The notes under the pieces are model-generated. The model was not told where the DNA came from. It made no database searches and saw only the letters and a list, made by a program, of their open reading frames with translations. A program made the position numbers and the translations under genes. Of a DNA stretch of 64,000 nucleotides, positions 11,490-22,609 are shown piece after piece. The DNA is from Dastarcus helophoroides (taxonomy: Eukaryota; Arthropoda; Insecta; Coleoptera; Bothrideridae). Within the stretch, counting starts at the first letter, position 1; each line of letters opens with the position of its first letter. The stretch spans positions 5,210,104-5,274,103 of the forward strand of contig CM053326.1 in NCBI GenBank assembly GCA_028583605.1, read 5' to 3'.

Positions 11490-13325
11490 CTTTTCGACAA
11501 AACAAAAAGTTAATAATACCATAAATAATACTTTAACGTTAATATAAGCGCTGAGTGGAGCATTTACGCTTGTTGGTTAAAGGAATCGATCTAAAATTTA
11601 TAGCCAACTAAGCAGGCTTTTCCAGAAATTACGACTTTTTCTTTAAACTTTGTCTTTTACCTTGAAATTATAACATTTAATCGAAATATTCACTTTTTCC
11701 TCAAAATTCTTCTTTTTTCTCAAAATTTGTCTTTTTATTTTAAAATTTAAATTTATTATTAAATTTTGACTTCTTTTTTACTAAAATCCAATCTTTTTAA
11801 AATCTAATTTTTTAAGAGTTTGAATTGTTGCTTCAATATTCTTCGTTTTTATCTTCAAAATTTCCATTTTTCAAATTCAACTTTTTTGAAAATTTCCACT
11901 TTTTTAAAATTCCGAATTTCTGCAAATTTCGAAGTGTATATCAGAATTTGCCTTTTCTTTAAAATTTGGATGATCTTTTGCTAAGACTAAAAATTTTGAA
12001 AACAAATTTTTTTGGAAATTCTGAATTTTTTTAAAGAAACAATACAATTTTTGTATCTTTCTTGTAAATTTTAAAGGTTTTCAAAATTTTTTTTATCTAT
12101 TCTTCCAAAAATTCCAACTTATTTCTCAAAATCTTGACATTTATCTCATTATTGGATATTTTCTGACGTCATGGTGAGGCACCTGTCTGCCGCTGATTTG
12201 AGCAGTCAACAAAAAAAATAAATAGTCAACTAGAAAATTTTGACTTTTCTCAAAATTTGCACATGTTTTTTTCAAATTTTAACAACATTGAAGACTCAGG
12301 AGATTATTTTAAATTTCTACCAGATTTTGACTTTTTATTTGAAATTTTCATCTTTTTCTCGTAACAACTTTTTTTCGATTTTGTTTTTCATAATTTAATT
12401 TTGTTTTTAGAAATATTAATTGTATTATTCGAAATTCTCGACATTTAAGATTTTTTCATAATTCTTTTTTTTTTATAGAGGATTATCCTTAAAATTTAAC
12501 TTTTCTATGCAAAATATTTAACTTTTTTTCACGAGTTCCGTTTTATTTAATTTTGCTTCTATTCACAAAATTTAACGTTTTTTCTTAAAATTTGACTTTC
12601 TCTCAAAATCTTCTTTCTCAGTTTGATATTTTGAATATATACTTAAAATTTGCCTTTTTCTCCAAGTTTTCATATTTATTTTAAAATTCCATATTTAATG
12701 TTTCTAGAACGAAGACGAAATTTTTTTCAAAATTGGCGTTTCTTTTTTAAATTTCGATCTTTTATTCGAAATTTTTATTTTTTTTTTCAAAATTCGTTTT
12801 TGGAAATTTAGATATTATTCTCGAGATGCATTTTTTTCTCGAAATTTTAACATTTTTCCTTAAATCGTCTTTTTGAAATTTCTACTTTTATGATCCTACA
12901 AATTTCAATTTTTTTCGAAGTTAAAGAATTGACCTTCTTTGAAAACTTTCGGACGTCGACCGTCGAAATTTCGACCGTTCTTCTCGAAATTTCACTTTGT
13001 TTTCAATATTCCGTTATTCAAGGTTTATTTTTTAAGAAAATCAATATTTTGGGATCTCAATGTCTAGAAATTTTGACTAAATTCTCAAAGATTTTGGAAA
13101 TTTTTCTTTGATATTTACCTTTGTTTACGAAATTTGTCTTTTTTTTTAAAATTTCAAACTTTTCTCTAAATACAGGTGTTTTTCCATAATTTTACTTTAA
13201 TCTCAAACTTCTACTTTTTGGTATGTTCATTCAAAAATCTTCTTTTTTTGATTCCCTCATTTTTTCCCAAAAAAATCATTAACAACATTATTATTTTAAC
13301 TTGCATATTTTGACACTTTGAAGCA
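11490..13325. repeat. AT-rich degenerate repeat related to the interior of 528-3906
   Basis: The same TTTCTCAAAATTTCGAC-type units dominate from about 11600. The stretch 12115-12260 matches 1130-1270 in order: a TCAAAATTTCGACATTTAT-type unit, ATATTTTCTGAC, then CACCTGTCTGCCGCTGATT. No hAT termini or duplication were found around it, so it is a truncated or older copy. No gene seen; the frame at 12890-13111 is compositional. Confidence 0.55.
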
Positions 13326-13331
13326 TATTTG

Positions 13332-13610
13332 AAGCATTTTGCTTTGGTTGTTCGGATTTCGTAATGGAGTCGGGACAAGAGAGGCGTTGTTCAATGTCCA
13401 AGTCTTAATAGAGCGTTGCCGTGAAGTTAATGTGGAGATCTTTGCCTGTTTTCTGAATTATGCGAAAGCATTCGACACTGTAAACCACAATAAATTAGTA
13501 ACAATAAATTAGTAAACATCTCTAAAGATTTGGCGTTAGATGATCGGGATATCCGTATTCTTGTCAACTTATACTGGAATCAAGTAGCAACCGTGCGAGT
13601 AGATTAGATG
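13332..13610 (+). pseudogene. LINE-A fragment 1: reverse transcriptase motifs
   Basis: From 13335 the frame reads FRNGVGTREALFNVQ, then CREVNVEIFACFLNYAKAFD, the motif-A region of a LINE reverse transcriptase. In active relatives this block carries an Asp where this copy has Asn (LNYAKAFD), so it would be inactive. A short tandem duplication (AATAAATTAGTAAC) disrupts the frame near 13495. A further block (DDRDIRILVNLYWNQVATVR) follows up to a stop near 13603. The element is interrupted at about 13610 by an insertion and resumes at 15256. Family: LINE of RTE/CR1 type, distinct from the one at 150-527. Confidence 0.75.
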
Positions 13611-15255
13611 ATTTGTTCTAGGGATCCCGATTTTCGTGATCCCGATACCACAGTCGCTTTTCAGTCCCGAAGTCTTCGGGATTAAATTTTTCTGATCGCG
13701 GGATTTTATGGATTAACATTATTTAAAAACAAATGTTAAATAGACTGCACATAGTGGTGAAATGTTCAGAGCCAGTTAGAGGATTTGTTCCCGGTATGCC
13801 GATTTTTGATCGCTATTCAGTCCCAAAATTTTCGGGATTAAATTTTTCTGATCCCAGGATTTTCGGGATTGACATCACACTGTACATAGCAAAACGCTCA
13901 GTACCAGGGCTCCCAATAAAATTGCTTGCTTATCTTTTTAATATAAATACAAAGTTTTATTCCAAGCAAGTACCATAAATAAACCCATCGAGTTGCTATG
14001 CATGCTTGAAATATATTTTTTTATATTGAACTAAAAAATTTGGTGACGGACGTGTTGTTATTACTCAGATCATATTTTCCTAATTTAAATTAGAATGTTC
14101 CTATTAACTTAGTTTTCTTTACATTTGATAGAAATATGACTGGTTAATATTATTTTTGAATATTTTTTCTTTTTGTTAGCTACTGTTAGAAGTTGCATGA
14201 AAGTCATCGCTTTATGTTAAAAGCGAATTTTGTTAATTTTAGTTTACTTCCATAGTTAGCCCAATAAAGTTTTTTTTCAATTCATGTAAGTTAAAAGAGA
14301 TGCTGAAAAGGAATAATTATGACATGAACAGTGAAATGATTTTAAAAGTCTGGTTAGTCTGATTATTTAGAAGATTGAGGAAAATGCATTGATTTTTGTT
14401 CAACTTTTGATTACGTTAATTGCTGTCTAAATTTAAATTTGCTAATTAAAAAGCTGACTTCTATAAAAAAATTTCCTTTTATTCTTAATTCTCAATACCG
14501 AAATAATCCTGGGATCCCCGGATTGACCAAACATAATCCCGAAATCCCGGGATTAGAAATAAGGACCGGGATCGAATTCCCTAGAGCCAGTGCTCTCAAT
14601 ATAATTGCCTTCTTATCTTTTTAATATAAAATATAAAGTCTTATTTTAAGCAAGTACCATATATTAACCCACCGAGGTTGTTATGCATGGCTGGAATAAA
14701 ACTTTTTTTATTTTTAACTAAAAATTTGGTGATTGACGTGTTGTTATTCCTCAGATCATAATTTCGTAGTTTAAATTACAATGTTCCTATTAACTTAGTT
14801 TTATTTAGTTAATAGAGATGTGATTTGGTTAATATTATGTTAAAATAAATACGTTTTGTTTTTTGTTAGCTACTGACTAGGGAGTTACATGAAAGTCTTC
14901 GGTTTATGTTAAGAGAGAATTTTGTTAATATTCGCAGTTTCTTTCCATAGTTGGTTACATACTTAAAGGCATTTTGAACTTATAAAACTTTAAAGAGAAG
15001 TCAAAAAAGAATTTTACATAAAGAGTGATTAGTTAGAAAAGGGAGAAAAATGCCTTGATATTTGTCTTAATTTTGATTACGTTAATTGCGTTCTAAATTT
15101 TAATTTGTTAATTAACAATCAGACTTTTATAAAGTGTTCCTTTTTTTGTTCGTAAACCTCAATACCAAAATAATCCCAGGATCCCCGGATTGGTCAAATA
15201 TAATCCCGAAATCACAGGCATCAAAAATAATGACCTGGGATTGAATTTTCTAGAA
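13611..15255. mobile_element. Unclassified insertion with doubled left end and doubled body
   Basis: This 1.6-kb insert splits LINE-A. Its ends share an inverted TTCTAG word (13616 and 15255), and the flanks share TAGATG (13605-13610 and 15256-15261), a probable though imperfect target duplication. Inside, the left part occurs twice (about 13611-13777 and 13778-13900, both with TTCGGGATTAAATTTTTCTG), and a body of about 683 bp occurs twice in tandem (about 13905-14586 and 14587-15255). Each body ends in GGATCCCCGGATTG and ATAATCCCGAAATC, words related to the left end. The arrangement is left-left-body-body. The open frames at 13733-13978 and 14439-14624 are not convincing genes. Confidence 0.6.
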
Positions 15256-15513
15256 TAGATGGAGAAGTGTCGGATGAAATAGGGATAAAGAGTGCGACAA
15301 GGCTATGTTATCTCCCCTCTGCTTTTTAACCTCTATGCGGAGAAGATATTCCGAGAAGCTTTGGATGATAAAACCATTGGAGTGGTCGTAGGTGGACACA
15401 TGGTGAACAATCTTAGGTATGCCTACGACACAGTTTAACTAGCTACGAATTTTGAAGGTCTCCGAGAACTTGTGATAACTGTTGTAGAACACAGCACAGC
15501 TATGAATATTAAA
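15256..15513 (+). pseudogene. LINE-A fragment 2: reverse transcriptase palm
   Basis: Continues LINE-A after the insertion. The mixed-frame translation gives RIDGEVSDEIGIKS, then VISPLLFNLYAEKIF-type sequence and LRYAYDTV. The catalytic box, normally YADD, reads YAYD, and a stop follows it, so the polymerase is dead. Downstream (FEGLRELV, STAMNIK) matches the region after the palm. At about 15514 it is cut by an antisense LINE-B fragment. Confidence 0.7.
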
Positions 15514-15751
15514 CTTTTCTTTTTTAAGTTTAATCCACTCGCAAAGGGTAAACCCATTATGCTTTCAAAGAGAGTAGGATGCAGAAACATGGATAGATGG
15601 CGATGAATCACCTTCTTAAACAAGGATGAGTTGTAATTTTTGGGGAAAATTCCTTTCGGTAACAAGTTGCACTTGAAAGTTCTATAGAAAAAAGGGTCTC
15701 CATAGACAGAAGTCCCCACTGTGTCAAGCCGGGCCGCACAGGAATTTGCTC
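15514..15751 (-). pseudogene. LINE-B 3' end fragment inserted in LINE-A
   Basis: On the minus strand this encodes the extreme C-terminus of a CR1/jockey-like LINE: TSVYGDPFFYRT, LLPKGIFPKN, then HRHLSMF and SGLNLKKK. The same tail occurs at 44664-45096 (minus) and 62150-62385 (plus), so it is a 5'-truncated copy of that family, as produced by incomplete target-primed reverse transcription. LINE-A sense sequence resumes right after it (AAAAAGACAACATGAC), which makes this insertion younger than LINE-A. Confidence 0.8.
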
Positions 15752-16361
15752 AAAAAGACAACATGACTCGTCGTAAGTAAAAATCCTATTCATATACATC
15801 CAAACCTTACGGTTGGAAATTGAGGTGGTTGAACGCCGTACACTCCTACAAATACCTTGGTTGTCAAGTAAACGACAAATGGGACATGACATCTGAAATT
15901 AGAAGCCGCATCGAGTAGGCTAGAAGATCGTTTACTAATATGAACAAAATTTTCACCAATAGATACTTACGAATATCCCTTAGAGTACTCTTGCTGCGGT
16001 GCTATATATTTTTAGCATTCTTTTTTATGGTGTGGAAGCTTGGAACTTTTACAGAGGAAATGTGCAGGAAATTAGAGGCATTTGAGATATGGACGGTCGA
16101 TCGTAGATTATTAAAAGTTCCCTGGACTGATAAAGTGATAAATATAGACATCTTACATAGAGTGAATAAACAAAAAGAAATTCTGAATATCATCAAAAGA
16201 AGAAAGCTGGAATATATTGGACTTGTTAAGCGTAACGATAAGTACAAGTTATTGCATGTCATAATCCAGGGTAAAATAGATGGTAAACGTGACCCGAGCA
16301 ACTGCAAAGCATCCTGGCTTAAAAATTTGCATCAGTAGTATGGTTTGTCCACAACTTCTTT
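15752..16361 (+). pseudogene. LINE-A fragment 3: C-terminal region
   Basis: After the LINE-B insert, LINE-A continues with decayed YLGCQVND-like sequence (15850-15875), then the open frame 15940-16338 with MNKIFTNRYLRISLRVLLLRC, KLEAFEIW, a PWTDKV block, EILNIIKRRKLEYIGL and IIQGKIDGKR. This is the conserved region downstream of reverse transcriptase (KLEAFE, RRKLEY, GKIEGKR-like blocks) seen in insect LINE proteins. It ends in STTSF where the next insertion starts at 16362. The ORF is 132 codons, the longest intact piece of this element. Confidence 0.8.
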
Positions 16362-16804
16362 TGCAAGAAGAATGCAACCTAGACTACAAATTCTTGCAGC
16401 CCTCCAGGCGTGTATAGTGAATCACAAGGTGGTAACTGAACTACCAATAGCTTAAACACTGCCACCTAGCGAAGCGGTTGCTCTCGAGGAGAGTTCCCAG
16501 AAGACAAGGATTCTATAATGCACAGACCAATAGGTTTGAACATTTATTAGATTCGAAGTTTGGAAACCAAATACCGGTTTCGATCTTATTAGATCTCGTT
16601 AGTTTGGTATATCCAACTCGAATGCTAATAAATGTTCCGATAAGTAAGTACTAAAACATTCACAGGCGTCAAGCGAGTGACTCTTTAGTACTACCACCTA
16701 TTGGTCCATAAAGAAACTATGGCCACCGCCAACAATGTCGCATGCAAGAAGAATGCAACCCTAGACCACAAATTCATGCAGCCCTCCAGGCGTGTATAGT
16801 GAAT
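16362..16804. mobile_element. Small element with 62-bp direct terminal repeats and a structured core
   Basis: It interrupts LINE-A codons (left ACTTCTTTT, right ACTTCTTTATT) and is flanked by a 10-bp duplication CAACTTCTTT (16352-16361 and 16805-16814). The ends are direct repeats of about 62 bp (16362-16422 and 16743-16804), beginning TGCAAGAAGAATGCAACC and ending with TGTATAGTGAAT. The middle holds the helix-rich segment annotated separately. No protein is encoded. Direct terminal repeats recall a TRIM-like element, but the 10-bp duplication is too long for an integrase product and fits better with target-primed insertion of a SINE-like RNA. A related but inverted arrangement is at 58161-58712. 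Confidence 0.6.
16527..16704. repeat. Three-helix structured repeat, copy 1
   Basis: Three nested pairings are visible. P1: CCAATAGGT (16527-16535) with ACCTATTGG (16696-16704). P2: 16538-16571 with 16603-16637, about 34 bp with small mismatches. P3: AGTACTAAA (16647-16655) with TTTAGTACT (16684-16692). Together they would form a three-way junction. The hammerhead core words are not found. Copies occur at 58165-58345 and, inverted, at 58404-58552. Confidence 0.6.
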
Positions 16805-16905
16805 CAACTTCTTTATTTAGAAAAGCTGCAGACACAGCTGAAGTTATTCAAATGATCGTCAACGCTCTCGGAGACCATAATATCTGAAGACGAAGAAGAC
16901 TTTGA
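16805..16905 (+). pseudogene. LINE-A fragment 4: C-terminus
   Basis: Resumes LINE-A directly after the small element with TSLFRKAADTAEVIQMIVNA and a stop near 16887, followed by a GAAGACGAAGAAGA stretch like the end of LINE-A relatives. This defines the 3' limit of the nested LINE at about 16.9 kb. Confidence 0.7.
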
Positions 16906-17470
16906 TTTGTCTGACTTTAGAAATGCATTTTTTAATTATCGAACGTTATTAGTTTCCTGTTTCCTAAGAATATTTACTGTTAAAAATTATTTGCTTCATG
17001 TTTTAATTTATTAATTGCTGTTTATTTTGCATAACAGATTTTATACTCCTACTAATGGAATGTCGCACATGAAATGAAGTCTTTCTAATGTCTTTGTCGG
17101 TGACGTAGCCATACATGTGTAACAACACTGTAAATATCTTTAAGTGAATAAAGCAATTTGCTCCAACTTTGATGTTATATTAGATATTGCACAAGCGACT
17201 AACTATTAATTACTTTGAGAATTATCTTTGTGCACTTAATAATTAAGTGAATTTCGATATCATGACATTATAGGGATAACAACAAAGTATAGCTTCTCAA
17301 ACATACTTAATTATTGTAATATAGAACATAGGAAGCGGAAGTTCAAGTTTGCTGAGAGATTTATTTAGACAGATACATTTGATTTAGCTAATATAAAAGA
17401 AAATAATAACCTTCCTGTGCCCCAGTCATTAATTGTCCAGACAAAAACCAAATATGACACTCCATGAATG
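16906..17470. other. Unassigned AT-rich DNA
   Basis: No open frame of note, no repeat recognised. It may include the 3' untranslated tail of LINE-A. Confidence 0.4.
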
Positions 17471-17473
17471 TTT

Positions 17474-18800
17474 AGGGTTCCGGATCTCAAAAGAAAAAAA
17501 CGGAACCCTTATAATCTCACTCTCATGATCGTCTGTCACAAAGAGGTTTTCCTCGAAAACTATGTAACGCAAAAATTTGTAATTTTGCATAGCATAAGTT
17601 CTCGATGACCCACGCAAACAATTCCAGACAACGATTAAAAAAAAAAATAATTTATAATAAAATGAAGGGTTAATTTGGTTTCCGAAAAATTAAGTACTAG
17701 TATATACACCATGTAAGGTATCATTTGAAAGAGCTACCTCTAAAGATCCTTATTTTATTTTTTAATTTTGGGTTCAATCGTTTTAAAGATACAAGAAATG
17801 CCCCTTTTCTCAGTTCTCCTAGGGTTCTAAGAATAAGATTTGGATTTTAGTCGAATTAGAGGATATTTGACTACAGATTACCAAAAAACTGCAGGTTTTT
17901 TCGATATTGTAATAGTTATTAAGAAAAAAAATATTGTATGGAAAAATAGATGTTTGCATTCCAAGGTTTTTTGACCTTTTTAGTGATGGAATTTTTCAAA
18001 TAGGAAACTTGAATCAGCTAAAGAATAAAATGGAGATCAAATTTGTCTTTTAAATTATTTCATTTAGATTGTAACGCAATGTAAATAGATAAAATAAAAT
18101 TTAGAATAGAATTGTATAATTTAGTAAACAAAAAAAAAGTTTCTAGAAGGATCTGATAAGGGGAAAGCGGCCGCGATAACGAAACAAATGGCAGATAAGC
18201 GTTCCAGAAATTTTGGCAAACGATAAGCCTTATCTGCCAAAAAGTTCTAGAAGCCAGGGCGGTCAGCTTTCCCTCGAGTCAGTCAGTTAGAGTCAGTGTA
18301 ATTAGTGAGTTAGTAGAAGTCAATAATAAGTGAGTTAATTGTTCAATTGTGGTGATCCAAGTTGAGTTCAGTAATAAAGTGGGTATAATCCATCACGTGT
18401 AATCAATCGAACCGATAAAACCCGCAACAAGATGAATATTTTCGGAGTTAGCACTAGTTCACGTAATGCGGTAATCGCGATTGAAATCGAACATTTTAGC
18501 ACGATCCGAAGCGATCTCAAGCTGTGTTAGTCATCGACCTATCGGTAATTGCGAATGAATGCTTTCCATCTGAGAGATTATCAACGCAGTTATCAGTTTC
18601 ATAAATATTTGGATTAATATTAAAAACAAGTATGCATATCTCAAAATAGATATTTTTTTTATTTTTTAATTAAAACACAGGAAAATTTGGATCAAATTTC
18701 AAATTTATACACAAGTAAAAGTGATTTAATTTGGTCTATCAAGTGCCCACTGTAGTAATTGTTACGGAACCCTTATTGTGCGAGCCTGAATCGCTCTCGA
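17474..18800. mobile_element. GGGTTCCG...CGGAACCC repeat, interrupted
   Basis: The left part carries AGGGTTCCGGATCTCAAAAG, then ACGGAACCCTTATAATCTC and GTCTGTCACAAAGAGG. At 18764 a second ACGGAACCCTTAT is followed by GTGCGAGCCTGAATCGC. From recall, a repeat with this opening and the ending CGGAACCCTT plus GTGCGAGTCCGACTCGC is dispersed in insects, especially Lepidoptera. The interior from 17690 to 18100 is plausible body sequence; 18140-18425 looks like a foreign LTR-like insert. Family class unknown to me. No protein encoded. Confidence 0.45.
18140..18425. repeat. LTR-like segment (possible solo LTR)
   Basis: The segment is less AT-rich than its surroundings. It holds an inverted pair (GATAAGGGG/TTCTAGAAG-type words at 18140-18250, with CTTATCTGCC at 18228-18237), a GAGTCAGTCAGTTAGAGTCAGT-like tract (written here in part) at 18277-18297, and an AATAAA-type signal in AGTAATAAAGTGGG (18370-18383). 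These are usual in Ty3-type LTRs of insects. No internal polyprotein is adjacent and the boundaries are not proven. Confidence 0.35.
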
Positions 18801-19204
18801 CTGAATTATTTCTTTTGGAAATATCTGAAGACTGCATAATTCTCTTTAACTCCGCAGAACTTCGACTTTTCAAACCCACTGATCATTTTTCAGTGGTGAA
18901 AATGTCTTCCTAAAAAAATTAGGAACTTTAATTTTTCAATTAAATTGAGAAAACTTTAACTATGAACAAAGAAGACATTTCGATTTTATACAATCCAAAG
19001 TTTTCTTACATGAGATTTATCCTGGCCCTAACTTCAACTCTGACAATTGGTAAAATATACAAGGAAAACATTTAACTGAAGCCAATCTAGGCCGAATTAA
19101 GGGGATCCAACACTCTCATTAGCTGCCCTTCTAAGAAACGAAGAATTATTGCCGACTTATAAACTTGGGAAAGCATTTGTCAGAGCGAATGATAATTTGA
19201 ATGT
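18801..19204. other. Unassigned AT-rich DNA
   Basis: Nothing recognised. The open frame starting at 18731 is mostly repeat-derived. Confidence 0.4.
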
Positions 19205-19210
19205 GATAGC

Positions 19211-20140
19211 TGGTGATGGGCAAAACTGCTATTTACAAGTAGCAATTAGGGGTTGCTGCTGTTACAACCAGGTAACAGTTTTAAATAGCTGTTACTTTTG
19301 TCACTGTTGCTTATTATGAATACGCGCTAGGCGATCACATACAGATAAGGAAAAATTTTCATTGTCCATCTAAAACGCTAAGAATTGTTCCTTCCATAGT
19401 TTTCTACGGCCGCTGAACGTATTCCCCTACTTTGACGCAGCATGCTCGAATCTTCCAGTTTAGATGTTAGAAAAAACTTGTCGAAAGTTTTACAACAGAC
19501 TGGAATATTGTTTAGCACAGTCTGGCGGCCTATTTGAACTCTTTGTATTGTAATGTTTAAAGAGTTATTTTGTTATATTCTTCATTAGAATTATTATTTA
19601 TTTTGTTTAGGAAATCTCGTTTATTTATTTTGGTTATCAAAGAATATCAGGTTTAAATTGCCCCAGATGTTGATTAAATCAAAGGGCTAAAAGAACAAAC
19701 AGCATATGGTACGCAAATTTTAATAAAATTGTTGCCTGCCAGTAGTAATCCCGTAACAAAACACGTTAGAAGCTATGATGTACTACTGAAATCTCCACCA
19801 ACAGTGATCGCTGCGCTCTGCGTTGAATTGTTTACACCGGTGTAGGAGAATACAAGGCGCCGCCCATCTATCCCACTATTAACTCTTTCATTAACATTCT
19901 CCCTATGGACAGTGTTCGACTTTCCTGATCTGTATAGCAGTCCCAGTATACTGAAAGCCGGAACGGAATGGAACGGAGCAAGTAGCAACTTAAAAAGAGT
20001 ACCTGCTACTGCTACTGTGTCACTGTTACGCGATCGCAAATCGGAGTAAGGAGCAACCGACAAGAAATAGCTGCTACCACACTAAACGGTTTCTGCTACT
20101 TAGTCGTTCCTGCTACTTTGTCACGGTATGATTAAACAAT
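19211..20140. repeat. GTAGCAG-rich repeat, possibly a hAT-type MITE
   Basis: The left part opens with GGTGATGGGCAAAACTGCTA and is rich in GTTAC/GTAGC words. The right part (19960-20130) has AGTAGCAAC, CTGCTACTGCTACTGTGTC and CTGCTACTTTGTCACGG in the opposite sense. A related segment lies at 35519-35705. The layout suggests inverted ends around a unique core (19340-19950), but I could not pin termini or a target duplication. The minus-strand frame 19773-20063 has no recognisable motif. Confidence 0.35.
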
Positions 20141-21690
20141 AACAGTACTGTGTTGAGTCGAGTTCTACTAAACTGTTCTATTTTCTGGTTTGGTTTATTC
20201 AATTGAATTTTATTCAATTTTTCTTGGAAATATGAAATCTACAAATACTGTATCATTAAAATTTTTTGTAACAGCGTTTTGCGTGAGAAACAGATTTCTT
20301 AGCGTTCACAAATTAGATAAGGGTTATTTGTTAGGCCTGGTTTGTTTCAAGTTTAATTACCTAAACTGAGTAAAATAACATGTTAGTTTTGAAGGACCGC
20401 TGAAAAGTAGAGTAATAAATAAGGGTAAATGTCAATAACGGAGACCGTAGCAAATCTCTCGGCAAGACCATGTGGTGGTATACTGGAGGAATTTGACGTT
20501 CAAAAAACGCCCTTATAAAAACGTACAATTGTAAGTTATTTAAAACTCAATTATCGAAGTAAAACTTGTAAGTAAAGGGACGACATTATTCGAAAGGGTT
20601 TCGCAGTTTGATATGCACTTTAAGAATCCCTTTCAAAATTTATTTAAGGGTTAATTTGGATTAGAAATATTTAAATTAGTAAAAATTCTGCATCCTCATG
20701 CCCTCTAGCGAGATGCAGTGGATATATTTCGAGCCCAGAAATTAAGGGTAGGGGAATAAAAAGATAAAACACCGTAAAAAAATTTACAGAATAGTCAAAT
20801 ACTGATCTCTTTTGAAACTAGTTATGCAAACGAGTACGAAATACGGGAGTTTTAAAAATTGCTTCTGTTTATGCTAACTAACGTGAATGAACAAATAAAA
20901 AACAATCTCTGTTCAACGTGAACTTCTTGTGCCATTTATGTGATGTTTGTTACGAAATAAGTAGGCAAGTAAATTTTAAATTGTCCGATAGTTTTATTTG
21001 ATGGTTTTTAGCTCATATATGACTTAATTAACTTTTCCTAAAATTTGAGAAATACTTGTTCCTAATTTTGATCAATATGGGTTTGAAAAAGTCTTAGGAA
21101 GCACTTTCATATTCCTAGGTTTCAAATGAAAAAGTGATTATATTTGTTCTGAAATGTTAAGGGTCTTCTTATAAAATCTAAGGTTAAATAGTTAAGAAAT
21201 TAGAGTCACATTAGGCAGATTTAACATTATAGTTTAACCTTCTAGTTCGCTAAGCTGCAAATATCTGAGAAAAATTTTAATATTTCAAACTTATGTTCAA
21301 GTTGTTGTTGGAGCGTGTTACCTTCGACAAGTAGTACTATAAAACAATAGCTACTTTTGGTGGAAACATCATCGAGCCAAGTAGAAAATCACCAAAAAAG
21401 GAAGAAGCTCTCTCAAGGTAAAATAGATTGATTAAAATTTCCAAATCTATCTTGACTTAAAATAAAGTCCAAATTTACCTAAATTTGAAATAAATGAATT
21501 ACAATAAAGAACATGTTTCTTGGGTCATATACGTGCCTTCATTTATACATTCGCGGTCAAATAAAATGAATATTTTGTGATTTTTTTTTTAGTGTAATTA
21601 TTGCTTATCCTGATATTTAAAGCTGCAGTATCTTAATGTTTAAAATATAAGAAGACGAATGTAGTGTTTATGTATGTCTTACAGCTGAAG
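20141..21690. other. Unassigned AT-rich DNA
   Basis: No long open frame, repeat or RNA gene recognised in 1.5 kb. Confidence 0.45.
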
Positions 21691-22460
21691 ATGTCGTTGA
21701 AAAGCTTGTTAGTGCCTTCGAAAGCTTTCCGTTAACTTTCCAAGACTGTTGATGATTATTGCAACGTACTAGTAACTTTTAAACGCTCATTAATAAGCTG
21801 AAGAAGTTCTTAGCATTCTTCAGAATCAGATAGCAGATTTCAAAGCTTTATACTATTTCCAGAAAAGTGTTAGAACCGTTTACACTCTAAAAAACAGTTC
21901 ATACGACCCGCTAATAGTTTCAAATATCAATAGCAAACTTGGGAAGCTACTGCCAGACCCAGAAGTCAATAATAGATCTATTAAGAGATTTCATAAGTCG
22001 CTATTAATCTCAGACGGCACTCGCAAGCTTCAGAAGCTATTATAGGTAACAGAAGCCAACAACAGATTTCACAAAGTTATAGTTATAGTCATAGTTACTA
22101 AAAGTTACTTCTGGCACTTACTAAAACCTCTTTGAACTTACCACTGACTTATGGAATCATTTCTTTGGAATCCATCGATAGATTGTGTAAGGCTGTGTGT
22201 GATATTTACAAAGCCTAGCCAATGACTTGCTTGTAAAGCCATTGACAAGTTTCAGAAACCCCTTGCAGACTAAATAAATGACTAGGAATGCTTTAAAAGC
22301 ACTTGCAAGTCTCAGAAGCCCGCAAGAGATTAATGAAGACTGAAATACAAAGCTTGATAATAATTTCAAGAGACCGTAGCAAGTCATTATTACACCACAT
22401 AAAGTACTAGAAGGTTTCGTTAATGATAAGCAAAACATTGAAGGCACTAAGAAGTTGAAC
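21690..22460. repeat. Degenerate minisatellite-like region
   Basis: Variants of CAAGTTTCAGAAGCC and AAGAAGCC...ACTAATA recur irregularly (for example near 21985, 22030, 22245, 22305), which suggests an old tandem array with a unit of about 60 bases. The minus-strand frame 22157-22609 translates this repetition (repeated GLLKL-like and GFLKL-like pieces) and is not credible as a gene. Confidence 0.3.
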
Positions 22461-22609
22461 ATGTGATTTGCTAATGCCTTATAAGCTGGCAAGCATTTTC
22501 TGAACCTTACTGTACAGAGTGAGTCATTAGTACGGTAAAGATCTCTAGCTCCTACAGATTCTTCGCTAACAAACATATTTTTAATACATAGCATTAGCAT
22601 AAGGCGCAT

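Noticed and set aside
15608..15892. 94-codon minus-strand frame
   Set aside because: Mixture of antisense LINE-A and the LINE-B insert; no independent coding signal.
16002..16307. 101-codon minus-strand frame
   Set aside because: Antisense shadow of the conserved LINE-A C-terminal frame.
16603..16704. Hammerhead ribozyme in the structured repeat
   Set aside because: The three-way junction recalls one, but the CTGANGA and GAAA core words are missing at the junction in all copies.
22157..22609. 150-codon minus-strand frame
   Set aside because: Its internal repetition reflects the degenerate minisatellite-like DNA, with no known domain or splice context.
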